From positions 1-20,366 of IMG/VR virus record IMGVR_UViG_3300008267_001748: a stretch of DNA of 20,366 nucleotides; one strand, 5' to 3'. Positions 5,218-11,490 of this stretch are shown piece after piece. The translations under genes and the position numbers were made by a program. Each line of letters begins with the position of its first letter. Position 1 is the first letter of the stretch. The notes under the pieces were generated by a model that did not search any database, had not been told where the DNA came from, and saw only the letters and a program-made list of their open reading frames with translations. Source of the stretch: a virus.

Positions 5218-7053
5218 TTATTTCACTTCCTCAAATTCAACATCAGAAACATCATTTGTATTGTAAGATTCATTTGTTGGTTCATCATTTGTTTGATTGT
5301 ATAGTGATTTAGACACTGACTGGAACTTTGTATTGATTGAATCAATCTTCGAGTCCAAAACATCTAATTCAAGTTTTTCCACAGATTCTTTTAAACTAGT
5401 AACTAATTCCGTTAATTCAGTTTTATCTGTTTCAGATATTTTATCACTCAAATCTTTAATTGATTTTTCAGTTTGAAATACTACACTATTAGCTTTGTTA
5501 ATTAATTCAGCCTCTTCACGTAATTTGTTATCTTGTTCAGCATTTGCTTCAGCTTCAGATTTCATTCTTTCAATTTCTTCTTTAGACAATCCTGATGATG
5601 CCTCAATTGCAGATACGTTAATAATACCGTTAGCATCAATATCAAATGTTACTTCAATTTGAGGAACTCCTCTTTGTGATGGTGGAATGTCAGTTAATTG
5701 GAATTTACCAATTGTTTTGTTATCTTTAGCCATCGCTCTTTCACCTTGTAGTACATGGATGTCAACACTTGGTTGATTATCCGATGCTGTAGAAAAAACT
5801 TGTGACTTTTTAGTAGGTATTGTTGTGTTGGCGTCGATTAATTTTGTGAATACACCACCCATAGTTTCAATACCCAATGATAACGGTGTTACATCCAACA
5901 ATAAAACGTCTTTAACATCACCAGTTAACACACCACCTTGTATTGCCGCACCTAACGCAACCACCTCATCAGGATTAACCCCTTTTGATGGTTCTTTACC
6001 AAAGAATTTTTTAACTGCGTCTTGAATAGCAGGAATTCTTGTTGAACCACCAACCAAAATAACCTCATCAATGTCACTTGGTTTAATTGACGCATTTTCT
6101 AACGCTTTTCTACAAGGTTCAATAGTTCTTTGAATTAAACTATCAGCTAACTGCTCAAATTTAGCTCTTGTTAATGTAGTTACCAAGTGTTTTGGGATAC
6201 CATCAACTGGTAATAGGTAAGGTAAATTGATTTCAGTTGAAGATGATGATGACAACTCAATTTTCGCCTTCTCAGCAGATTCTTTTAATCGTTGTAATGC
6301 CATCGCGTCTTTGCTCGGATCAATACCATTCTCTTTTTTAAATTCATCTACAAGGTAATCAATAATTACTTGGTCAAAGTCATCACCCCCTAAGTGAGTA
6401 TCACCATCGGTAGACAAAACTTCAAATACACCATCACCTAATTCAAGGACTGAAACGTCATGTGTCCCACCACCACAGTCAAATACAACAATCTTAATGT
6501 CTTTTGATTTTTTATCTAAACCATATGCCAATGCTGCAGCAGTTGGTTCATTGATAATACGTTTAACGTTTAGACCCGCGATTTCACCAGCTTCTTTTGT
6601 TGCTTGACGTTGTGCATCATTAAAATAAGCGGGAACTGTGATTATAGCCTCGGTTACTGTTGTACCCAAATAATCTTCAGCAGTTTGTTTCATTTTTTGT
6701 AAAATTGTTGCTGAAATTTCTTGTGGTGAATATTCTTTATCATCAATTTTAATTTTAGGGGTATTATTACCACTTTTAATAATACTATATGGAACCTTAT
6801 CAATTTCTTTTTTAGATTCCTCATATGTAGCACCCATGAATCTTTTAATTGAATATACAGTTTTATTGGGGTTGGTTACCGCTTGTCGTTTTGCTGGGTC
6901 GCCAATCTTTCTTTCACCTTCATTAACAAAACCAACAATTGAGGGTGTTGTTCTTTTACCCTCACTATTTGGTATTACTACAGGTTCACTACCTTCCATA
7001 ACTGCGACACAAGAATTTGTCGTCCCTAAATCAATTCCAATTATTTTACTCAT
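5218..7053 (-). CDS. dnaK: Hsp70 chaperone DnaK, with internal deletion in the substrate-binding domain
   Basis: A 611-residue Hsp70 starting [20 protein letters not shown]. The ATPase domain (about 1-380) has the phosphate loops [25 protein letters not shown] (191-202) and [12 protein letters not shown] (332-343). The linker DVLLLDVTP (382-390) and the beta substrate-binding domain follow, then an alpha lid and the usual C-terminal FEEVK. Two oddities stand out. The phosphate-2 loop reads DCGGGTHD where DLGGGTFD is nearly universal, although Asp192 and Thr197 are kept. The beta domain runs GIINVSA directly into IEASSGL (residues 477-489), missing about 12 residues (the K-D-K-x-x-G-K-E-Q strand) found in cellular DnaK at that point. 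No dnaJ or grpE is visible in the window. The gene is monocistronic with its own terminator. It was probably acquired from a Bacteroidota host. Confidence 0.97.
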   Translation of the reverse strand: MSKIIGIDLGTTNSCVAVMEGSEPVVIPNSEGKRTTPSIVGFVNEGERKIGDPAKRQAVTNPNKTVYSIKRFMGATYEESKKEIDKVPYSIIKSGNNTPKIKIDDKEYSPQEISATILQKMKQTAEDYLGTTVTEAIITVPAYFNDAQRQATKEAGEIAGLNVKRIINEPTAAALAYGLDKKSKDIKIVVFDCGGGTHDVSVLELGDGVFEVLSTDGDTHLGGDDFDQVIIDYLVDEFKKENGIDPSKDAMALQRLKESAEKAKIELSSSSSTEINLPYLLPVDGIPKHLVTTLTRAKFEQLADSLIQRTIEPCRKALENASIKPSDIDEVILVGGSTRIPAIQDAVKKFFGKEPSKGVNPDEVVALGAAIQGGVLTGDVKDVLLLDVTPLSLGIETMGGVFTKLIDANTTIPTKKSQVFSTASDNQPSVDIHVLQGERAMAKDNKTIGKFQLTDIPPSQRGVPQIEVTFDIDANGIINVSAIEASSGLSKEEIERMKSEAEANAEQDNKLREEAELINKANSVVFQTEKSIKDLSDKISETDKTELTELVTSLKESVEKLELDVLDSKIDSINTKFQSVSKSLYNQTNDEPTNESYNTNDVSDVEFEEVK

Positions 7054-7106
7054 ATTTAATCTATTTTTTTTCTAAAGATCAATAATATATATTTATTTTT
7101 TAAATT

Positions 7107-7114
7107 CAAATATA
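7107..7114 (-). promoter_or_regulatory. Possible dnaK promoter core TATATTTG
   Basis: TATATTTG on the minus strand in the 85-bp gap upstream of dnaK fits TAnnTTTG and would give a leader of about 45-50 nt. No clear TTTG upstream element is present. Confidence 0.4.
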
Positions 7115-7138
7115 TTGTGTATTTTTTTTTAACTTTTT

Positions 7139-7597
7139 TTAAACAGTGTGTTCTATTTCAACTCTAATACAAGTTTGTGGTTGTCCTTCGTTCATTAAAA
7201 AGTTGTTGATATAACCCATCATATTACCCGCACCAATCGGATTTGCTGAATGAACAAAAATTTCAGGGAATCTGATCGGGATATTTTTTTTATCAAATCT
7301 ACTCATCTCCAACCTATTCGTGTTTTTTTTGTAGAAATAATTTACCAACCATTTACAACAATCGTACCCTGTTTTTTCTTCAATGTTAGAATAATCTAAT
7401 TTGTAATTTTTAGACACATTCTTAAAATACTCCGCAATAGCAGTATCCCCTAAGTCGTGGTCTAATGAAATTATTTCAATATTTTCTAAACCAACCTCAG
7501 TGATTTTTGAAACAAATTGATCATAATCTCTAACAACAACCCAATTTTTATCAATTGGCGTTCTCATATCATCCAAATATATTTTTACTTTTCCCAT
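7139..7597 (-). CDS. Cyclic-phosphate-processing receiver-domain (cREC) protein
   Basis: A 152-residue protein with VKIYLDDMRTPIDKNW (residues 4-19), IISLDHDLGD (42-51), a TGYDCCKWLV helix, and near the C-terminus IFVHSANPIGAGNM. The set LDD.R.P, SLDHDLG, TGYD...W and HSANP.G..NM defines the cREC family. This is a receiver-like domain proposed from genomic context to act on 2',3'-cyclic phosphate RNA ends or similar cyclic phosphates. All conserved Asp and His residues are present. It is transcribed with the YspA-like gene, whose stop lies 19 nt upstream of this ATG. The enzymatic role is inferred from the family. Confidence 0.85.
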   Translation of the reverse strand: MGKVKIYLDDMRTPIDKNWVVVRDYDQFVSKITEVGLENIEIISLDHDLGDTAIAEYFKNVSKNYKLDYSNIEEKTGYDCCKWLVNYFYKKNTNRLEMSRFDKKNIPIRFPEIFVHSANPIGAGNMMGYINNFLMNEGQPQTCIRVEIEHTV

Positions 7598-7616
7598 GTT
7601 TTTTTAATAAATAAAA

Positions 7617-7964
7617 TCAATATCTATGAACATAAACTGACAAACCAAGTTTTTTTGATGTGTCAATCATGTTTTTTGTTCCTTTACTTTCACCATCCCA
7701 AAACGCAATTAACATATCACCATATTCAGCCATTTGTTTATTACGGATGTGACCGGCACCTTTACCGTGTTTATCCCATTCGGCAGGGAATACCTTTAAT
7801 TCAAAACCTTTTTCTTTTGCGTATTGTTCACCTAATTTATCGGTTCCTCTCGCCCCACCACTAACAATTTCAGGTGTGGTAAGTGTTGGTATTACACCAT
7901 CACATATTTCACGTAGTAATTCATAATTATTGAATTCTCTACCACCAGCAATCACAACTTTCAT
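7617..7964 (-). CDS. YspA-like SLOG-domain protein (DUF2493 type)
   Basis: A 115-residue Rossmann-like protein starting MKVVIAGGREFNNYELL, with the central glycine-rich VSGGARGTDKLGEQYA, then FPAEWDKHGKGAGHIRNKQM and a final LIAFWDGESKGTKNMI. These are the diagnostic segments of the YspA/cpYpsA branch of the SLOG superfamily, which binds nucleotide-derived ligands. Family members occur widely in phages as single domains, and the ligand is unknown. The start overlaps the upstream gene's stop (ATGA, 7961-7964), so the two are translationally coupled. Confidence 0.9.
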   Translation of the reverse strand: MKVVIAGGREFNNYELLREICDGVIPTLTTPEIVSGGARGTDKLGEQYAKEKGFELKVFPAEWDKHGKGAGHIRNKQMAEYGDMLIAFWDGESKGTKNMIDTSKKLGLSVYVHRY

Positions 7965-8206
7965 TTCTTTAATAATTTATTTGAAGTGAAATATGTTCTT
8001 GAGTAATAACCAACAGTGTCAATCTCACTATCTGAATTGTTATTGAACATAAAACCAGCATAATTATCTGTCATATGTAATAACGACTCAATCATTGTAC
8101 AAATACCTGATTTAAAATCTTTGGTTGCGTAATCATCAACTCTTAATAATTGTTGGTTAGTATATGCTATCATATCTTTAACTGAAACTGTTTTTCTACT
8201 TGCCAT
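7961..8206 (-). CDS. Hypothetical protein (81 aa)
   Basis: An 81-residue protein starting MASRKTVSVKDMIAYTNQQL and carrying a helical middle (GICTMIESLLHMTDNYAGFMF) and a C-terminal VGYYSRTYFTS. No catalytic motif is recognised. It resembles small phage-conserved helical proteins, but I cannot name the family. It is the first gene of an operon with the SLOG and cREC genes. A good promoter (8231-8262) lies upstream, and a 4-nt ATGA overlap couples it to the next gene. Confidence 0.75.
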   Translation of the reverse strand: MASRKTVSVKDMIAYTNQQLLRVDDYATKDFKSGICTMIESLLHMTDNYAGFMFNNNSDSEIDTVGYYSRTYFTSNKLLKK

Positions 8207-8230
8207 AACTCTTTGAATTTTTCATAATGT

Positions 8231-8262
8231 CAAAGATATTATAATTTTTTATTTTATACAAA
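8231..8262 (-). promoter_or_regulatory. Bacteroidota-type promoter for the SLOG/cREC operon
   Basis: On the minus strand TTTG (plus 8259-8262) is followed after 20 nt by TATCTTTG (8231-8238). The predicted start near 8225 gives a leader of about 19 nt before the ATG at 8206. The -33 element overlaps the end of the phosphoesterase gene. Confidence 0.75.
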
Positions 8263-8952
8263 TTCTAATTCATTAGTATTTTTATCCCACAAAACAGTCA
8301 CAGGTTTGTTGCGATATTCATATCTTCCATTTAAAACTGATGCATTAATGTAGTGAGTGTTACCGTCAAATACATAACCATATCCTTCATGGATGTGTCC
8401 AAATACACAGATTTTTGGTTTGATTTCCTCCACTTTTTTCATCAACTCTTCACAACCAACATTTAGGTTATTATACTCCACATAATCTAATTTACCAAAT
8501 GGAGGACCATGAGTGATAAGAATATCTGTATTAACAGGAATCATATCCCATTTTTCTTTTAATTTTTCACCACGAGGAAGATTAAAGGCCCAATTAAAAA
8601 ACTCAGGTTGCCAAGGAGTTCCCCAAATTTTCAACATATCATCATAATCTTCTTCACCAACCATTAATAGTTCGTCTTGGAGATATTCTATGTTTTTATA
8701 CCCAGTTAAAACACCTTTCATTTCTTCTGGATAATCCTGGAATCCGAAGTCGTGGTTTCCTGCGATGAAAATTTTATGATCATACTGATGTAAATCGTCA
8801 AACCATTTAGTAAAATTTTCAATCTCTGTTTTATAACCTCTACTAGTTAAATCACCTGCATGGATAATGATGTCACCACCAGGAAGAAACCCATTAAGTT
8901 TTTCATGTTTGGTATGGGTATCACTAATAAATGTTATTTTCCACTTTTTCAT
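8254..8952 (-). CDS. Calcineurin-like metallophosphoesterase
   Basis: A 232-residue enzyme with the complete metallophosphoesterase signature in order: ISDTHTKH (near residue 10), HAGDLTSRG (near 31-39), IAGNHDFG, ILITHGPP, and FGHIHEGYG. These supply the Asp, His and Asn ligands of the two-metal centre. The family hydrolyses phosphomonoesters or diesters, including nucleotides and RNA cyclic phosphates. The short metallophosphatase form seen here is common in phages and bacteria. The substrate cannot be told from sequence. A TATATTTG box only 5 nt upstream of the ATG would give a leaderless or near-leaderless mRNA. Confidence 0.93.
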   Translation of the reverse strand: MKKWKITFISDTHTKHEKLNGFLPGGDIIIHAGDLTSRGYKTEIENFTKWFDDLHQYDHKIFIAGNHDFGFQDYPEEMKGVLTGYKNIEYLQDELLMVGEEDYDDMLKIWGTPWQPEFFNWAFNLPRGEKLKEKWDMIPVNTDILITHGPPFGKLDYVEYNNLNVGCEELMKKVEEIKPKICVFGHIHEGYGYVFDGNTHYINASVLNGRYEYRNKPVTVLWDKNTNELEFV

Positions 8953-8965
8953 AAAACAAATATAA

Positions 8966-9085
8966 TTATTTATTTTTCTTTCTAAGAATAAATTTTTTTA
9001 TTTTTCCAAAAGATTTACTGTTTTTACTTTTTCCTCTAAAAATTTCTCTGTACGAATCTAATTTACCTTCTAACACAACTTTCAT
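8966..9085 (-). CDS. Very basic 39-aa hypothetical protein
   Basis: ATG at 9085 opens a 39-codon frame ending in TAA at 8966-8968. The peptide starts MKVVLEGKLDSYREIFRGK and its second half is almost entirely Lys/Ser/Arg/Phe, ending FILRKKNK. Its estimated charge is strongly positive, consistent with nucleic-acid binding. It lies between the tRNA cluster and the phosphoesterase gene, so it may be read from the tRNA transcript. No family is recognised and expression is unproven. Confidence 0.5.
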   Translation of the reverse strand: MKVVLEGKLDSYREIFRGKSKNSKSFGKIKKFILRKKNK

Positions 9086-9112
9086 TAATTTCTTTTTTTT
9101 TAACTTTTTTAG

Positions 9113-9230
9113 TAGTCAGGACAGGAATCGAACCTGTATTTACACTCAACTTGTATTAGTTGTGTCCGATGGGTTGGGTATCAATACATTTCCCGCGCCG
9201 CCTGCTCTACGCCGTTTGAGCTACCTGACT
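9113..9230 (-). tRNA. tRNA-like RNA of about 117 nt with no clear anticodon arm
   Basis: The acceptor stem AGTCAGG/CCTGACT is perfect over 7 bp. The D-arm is GCTC-AAACGGCGTA-GAGC with the conserved GG, and the T-arm is ACAGG-TTCGATT-CCTGT. Between the D- and T-arms there are 65 nt instead of the usual 23-40. Part of this can form a long variable arm (ACACAACT pairing with AGTTGAGTGT). A normal 5-7-5 anticodon arm could not be found, so the isotype is unassigned. CCA is not encoded. It could be a tRNA carrying a small insertion, or a tRNA mimic. Confidence 0.6.
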
Positions 9231-9277
9231 ATTTCCACTTCCATTATTCATTGTATAGTGGTAACCTATCCATAGTA

Positions 9278-9345
9278 GCGGAGCGAGGAATCGAACCTCT
9301 CCTTTGGGTTATGAGCCCATTATGCAACCAAATACACCATACCGC
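9278..9345 (-). tRNA. tRNA with CAT anticodon (Met or Ile2)
   Basis: The anticodon arm is clear: a GGG/CCC-based stem around the loop CTCATAA gives anticodon CAU. The T-loop TTCGATT with a GAGG/CCTC stem and a D-arm TGTA/TGCA are present. The acceptor is weak: GCGG pairs with CCGC, but the three pairs nearest the body are mismatched or wobble. CCA is not encoded. Whether it is Met or lysidine-modified Ile cannot be decided here. Confidence 0.75.
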
Positions 9346-9351
9346 AATGTG

Positions 9352-9424
9352 AACTACCCATAGGGTTCGAACCTATAATCCTTCGGCGTAGCCGATGTGC
9401 TAACCAATTTACACCATAAGTAGT
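9352..9424 (-). tRNA. tRNA, possibly Arg(ACG)-derived, shortened anticodon loop
   Basis: The acceptor ACTACTT/GGGTAGT (two G-T pairs), a D-arm with GGTT, and the T-arm ATAGG-TTCGAAC-CCTAT are all present. The anticodon region TCGG-CTACG-CCGA resembles the Arg(ACG) arm but appears two bases short in the loop. An alternative CATCG/CGAAG stem gives loop GCTACGC (UAC). The isotype is uncertain. CCA is not encoded. Confidence 0.65.
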
Positions 9425-9520
9425 TAATCAAGACAAATAAACAGGAACTAGTGTCGACAAATTTCCATTGGCTATATGTTTATCTTCTTGTTAGGGTTGG
9501 GTTAATTGCTCCCACCTTTG

Positions 9521-9592
9521 TACTCCGTACGGGGTTCGAACCCGTGCCTCTACCGTGAAAGGGTAGCGTGTTGACCACTTCACTAACGGAGC
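9521..9592 (-). tRNA. tRNA-Glu (UUC)
   Basis: A regular cloverleaf: acceptor GCTCCGT/ACGGAGT, anticodon stem CTACC/GGTAG with loop CTTTCAC (anticodon UUC), and T-arm ACGGG-TTCGAAC-CCCGT. Discriminator A, CCA not encoded. It is the promoter-proximal tRNA of the cluster. Confidence 0.92.
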
Positions 9593-9637
9593 ATTTTATT
9601 TCAAAAAAATTTATCAGACTTTTTTGATTTTGTTTTA

Positions 9638-9645
9638 CAAAGATA
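9638..9645 (-). promoter_or_regulatory. Promoter core TATCTTTG of the tRNA cluster
   Basis: TATCTTTG on the minus strand, the same box as upstream of the structured RNA (3437-3444), lies 46 nt before tRNA-Glu. The nearest TTTG (plus 9671-9674) is 25 nt away, slightly longer than usual spacing. Confidence 0.65.
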
Positions 9646-9680
9646 ATTAATTTTTTAACATTTTAATAAACAAAAATAAA

Positions 9681-9710
9681 AAAACCCTAAGTTAAAAGAC
9701 TTAGGGTTTT
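9681..9710 (-). terminator. Strong bidirectional terminator
   Basis: AAAACCCTAAGT (9681-9692) pairs perfectly over 12 bp with ACTTAGGGTTTT (9699-9710) around a 6-nt loop, with T-rich tails on both strands. It separates the 33-aa gene upstream from the tRNA promoter. Confidence 0.9.
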
Positions 9711-9733
9711 TTTATATATAGTATAAATTCAAA

Positions 9734-9835
9734 TCAACAACTTATACATGACACCCTAAGTTTCATTAAAAGTGAACCCACTTTTTCCTCAACCGTTTTA
9801 ACGGCCTCTATTCCGTATGTCATAATTATTTTCAT
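9734..9835 (-). CDS. Putative 33-aa peptide
   Basis: ATG at 9835 opens 33 codons ending in TGA at 9734-9736. The peptide begins MKIIMTYGIEAVKTVEEKVG and ends MKLRVSCISC with two cysteines spaced CISC. It is insulated by a TATATTTG box at 9868-9875 and by a strong terminator at 9681-9710, so it forms its own small transcription unit. That layout supports a real gene or a small RNA. No homologue is recognised. Confidence 0.45.
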   Translation of the reverse strand: MKIIMTYGIEAVKTVEEKVGSLLMKLRVSCISC

Positions 9836-9867
9836 TGAATTTATTTGTTTTTTAATTAAATATGATA

Positions 9868-9875
9868 CAAATATA
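9868..9875 (-). promoter_or_regulatory. Promoter core TATATTTG for the 33-aa unit
   Basis: TATATTTG on the minus strand, 32 nt before the ATG at 9835, in an otherwise empty AT-rich gap. No TTTG element is found at standard spacing. Confidence 0.45.
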
Positions 9876-9959
9876 CAAAAGTTTTATTAAATATCAATAT
9901 TTTTGGTAAAATTTATTAAAAAACTTTATTATTTGTTTTTATATAGGTTATCCATCAAT

Positions 9960-9995
9960 ATGAAAGTAATGTTAATAGATACTGATGGTGAATAA
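9960..9995 (+). pseudogene. Remnant start of a HAD-type gene (11 codons)
   Basis: ATG at 9960 encodes MKVMLIDTDGE and then TAA. This mimics the first residues of the intact HAD gene at 11023 (MKGIKNFLIDIDGTI). The frame breaks exactly at the DxDG catalytic motif, where the homing-endonuclease cassette begins. It is best read as the 5' scrap of a HAD gene interrupted by that element. It is too short to be sure. Confidence 0.45.
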
Positions 9996-10090
9996 AGTTT
10001 TTTTTAATATAAATTTATATATCATACGTAACTTTCTGATATGACAACATATTTATATTAAAAATAAATATGTTTTGTGAAATTTGTAAA
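9975..10090 (+). repeat. 116-bp direct repeat, copy 1
   Basis: Positions 9975-10090 are identical to 10514-10629, 539 bp apart. The unit begins ATAGATACTGATGG, includes the ATATTTATATTA element, and ends inside codon 7 of the endonuclease ORF. Confidence 0.95.
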
Positions 10091-10117
10091 ATAAATATGT
10101 TTTGTGAAATTTGTAAA
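10064..10117 (+). repeat. 27-bp tandem duplication at the endonuclease start
   Basis: The unit starting ATAAATATGTTTTGTG is present twice in a row (10064-10090 and 10091-10117). It duplicates the start codon region so that the protein begins MFCEICKIN-MFCEICKEK. The first unit coincides with the end of the 116-bp repeat. Confidence 0.95.
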
Positions 10118-10534
10118 GAAAAAATAGGTAGACAAGGTGGGCATTTTAATAAACATCTATACAATAGACATGGTATTAAAGATTTTAAGGAATATATTTT
10201 AAAAATTAAATACGGTAATATTATCCCCAAATGTTTGTGTGGTTGTGGGTTAGAGACTAAATTTGTTAACGACGATTTTAAAAAATATTATCACGGACAT
10301 AATACTCAACATACGTATGAACTAAAAAGAGATTTAAAAGTAGAAAAAGAAATAATCAATGAGTATCTTAACGGTTCGTTAGTTAGTGATTTAATTATTA
10401 AATATAAATTAGATAAAAGTGTTATTTATAAAATATTAAAAGGTGGTAATATTACTAAAACAATATCTAAGTCTAAACAAAAATATTTTATCGATGAAAA
10501 TGTTTTTGAGAATATAGATACTGATGGTGAATAA
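10070..10534 (+). pseudogene. N-terminal part of a LAGLIDADG homing endonuclease
   Basis: This 154-codon frame holds a duplicated MFCEICK start and a CxxC...H...H finger followed by HFNKHLYNRHGI. A second Cys cluster, PKCLCGCGLETKF, with YYHGHN follows. Then comes a helix-turn-helix-like region (INEYLNGSLVSDLIIKYKL...). These are the usual DNA-recognition modules at the N-terminus of phage-borne homing endonucleases. The frame then reads YFIDENVFENIDT, where intact relatives continue into the first LAGLIDADG helix. Here it runs into copy 2 of the 116-bp repeat and stops after DGE. The catalytic half is thus cut off. The peptide may still be made and bind DNA. Confidence 0.75.
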
Positions 10535-10629
10535 AGTTTTTTTTAATATAAATTTATATATCATACGTAACTTTCTGATATGACAACATATTTATATTAA
10601 AAATAAATATGTTTTGTGAAATTTGTAAA
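10514..10629 (+). repeat. 116-bp direct repeat, copy 2
   Basis: An exact copy of 9975-10090. It carries the endonuclease start again, yielding only MFCEICKHT before a stop at 10636-10638. It replaces the middle of the endonuclease gene. Confidence 0.95.
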
Positions 10630-11036
10630 CACACTTAATAAAGTATCCTAACATTCCTAATAATTTGGATAACCATTTTATTAGAGGTTATTTTGATGGT
10701 GATGGTTGTATAACATATGGTAAAAAAATTAATAAAAATTGTACTATTTCAATCGTATCTAATAAAGAATTCTTAGATACAATTGTTAAAAAAATATGTA
10801 TTAATTTTAGTTATACTAAAAGACATAAACAAAAAAATGATAATATTTTAACAGTAACAACTGGTGGTATTAAAAATATACTAGTTTTTTACGATTACAT
10901 ATATACAAATTCAAACATTCATTTAATTAGGAAAAAGATTAAATTTAATGATTGGATTAATCACTATCTAGATAGTTATAAAATACAGAACAAAACTAAT
11001 AAACTTTTAAATAAAATAAATTATGAAAGGAATTAA
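10629..11036 (+). pseudogene. C-terminal part of the LAGLIDADG homing endonuclease
   Basis: The open frame (no ATG; first usable start is TTG at 10665) encodes HLIKYPNIPNNLDNHFIRGY followed by FDGDGCI. This is the classic hinge plus second LAGLIDADG-type motif (FIRGYFDGDGCI) with its catalytic Asp. A beta-rich domain and a basic C-terminus ending NKINYERN follow. The first motif and roughly 80-100 residues before this point are missing because a 116-bp repeat copy sits there. The last 14 nt overlap the start of the HAD gene at 11023. It is probably dead unless it complements the N-terminal fragment. Confidence 0.75.
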
Positions 11037-11400
11037 AAATTTTTTAATTGATATTGATGGCACTATTACACTTGATGATATAAAAAATGAAGATTCACAC
11101 TTATACCCAAAAGCAAAAGTGATTAATGGTTCTATGGAACAAATCAACAAATGGTATGATGAAGGAAATATAATCACTTTTTTTACAGCCAGAGAAAATA
11201 AAGATAGGGATGTCACGGAAAAATGGTTAAAACAACATGGTTTTAAATACCACGGTTTGTTAATGGATAAACCAAGGTGTCTTAATAATGAAGATGAATA
11301 TGTTTGGATTGATAACCGTAAAGTTAGGGGTATAACTTATTCAGGTGTTTGGTCTGATTTAGTTGAGGTAGAAAAAAAGATATTAACTTTTAAAGATTAA
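11023..11400 (+). CDS. HAD-superfamily hydrolase (125 aa)
   Basis: A cap-less HAD protein starting MKGIKNFLIDIDGTI (Asp10/Asp12). Motif II is IITFFTAREN, a central segment is WLKQHGFKYHGLLMDKPRC with the conserved Lys, and motif IV is YVWIDNRKV. The TARE-K..R..T..WL..HG..Y..L...KP...IDD-like arrangement matches phage HAD proteins usually annotated as phosphatases. Motif IV has Asp-Asn instead of Asp-Asp. It is the only intact gene on the plus strand. Its start overlaps the endonuclease remnant, and a similar 11-codon start occurs at 9960, suggesting the endonuclease inserted into the 5' end of this gene. The substrate is unknown. Confidence 0.85.
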   Translation: MKGIKNFLIDIDGTITLDDIKNEDSHLYPKAKVINGSMEQINKWYDEGNIITFFTARENKDRDVTEKWLKQHGFKYHGLLMDKPRCLNNEDEYVWIDNRKVRGITYSGVWSDLVEVEKKILTFKD

Positions 11401-11412
11401 TTAAAGGGTAGG

Positions 11413-11474
11413 GAGTGATTTGAGGATACTCTCACTAGTGCAATAATTTAACATAGTGTTAGTTAAAATCACTC
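11413..11474 (+). other. Long hairpin after the HAD gene, possible terminator
   Basis: GAGTGATTT (11413-11421) pairs perfectly with AAATCACTC (11466-11474). Inside it CACTA (11433-11437) pairs with TAGTG (11454-11458). The element lies 12 nt past the HAD stop, between convergent genes, and a short T run follows at 11485-11489. It may be a terminator or a small structured RNA. Confidence 0.5.
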
Positions 11475-11490
11475 ACCAACTTACTTTTTC

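Noticed and set aside
9426-9520. Fifth tRNA between the Arg-like and Glu tRNAs
   Set aside because: No TTCGA-containing T-arm or acceptor pairing is found. The 95 nt appear to be spacer.
10015-10230. Minus-strand 71-aa ORF over the repeat and endonuclease start
   Set aside because: It is the complement of the duplicated CxxC region. Its repeated ISQNIFILQ pattern comes from the 27-bp tandem duplication.
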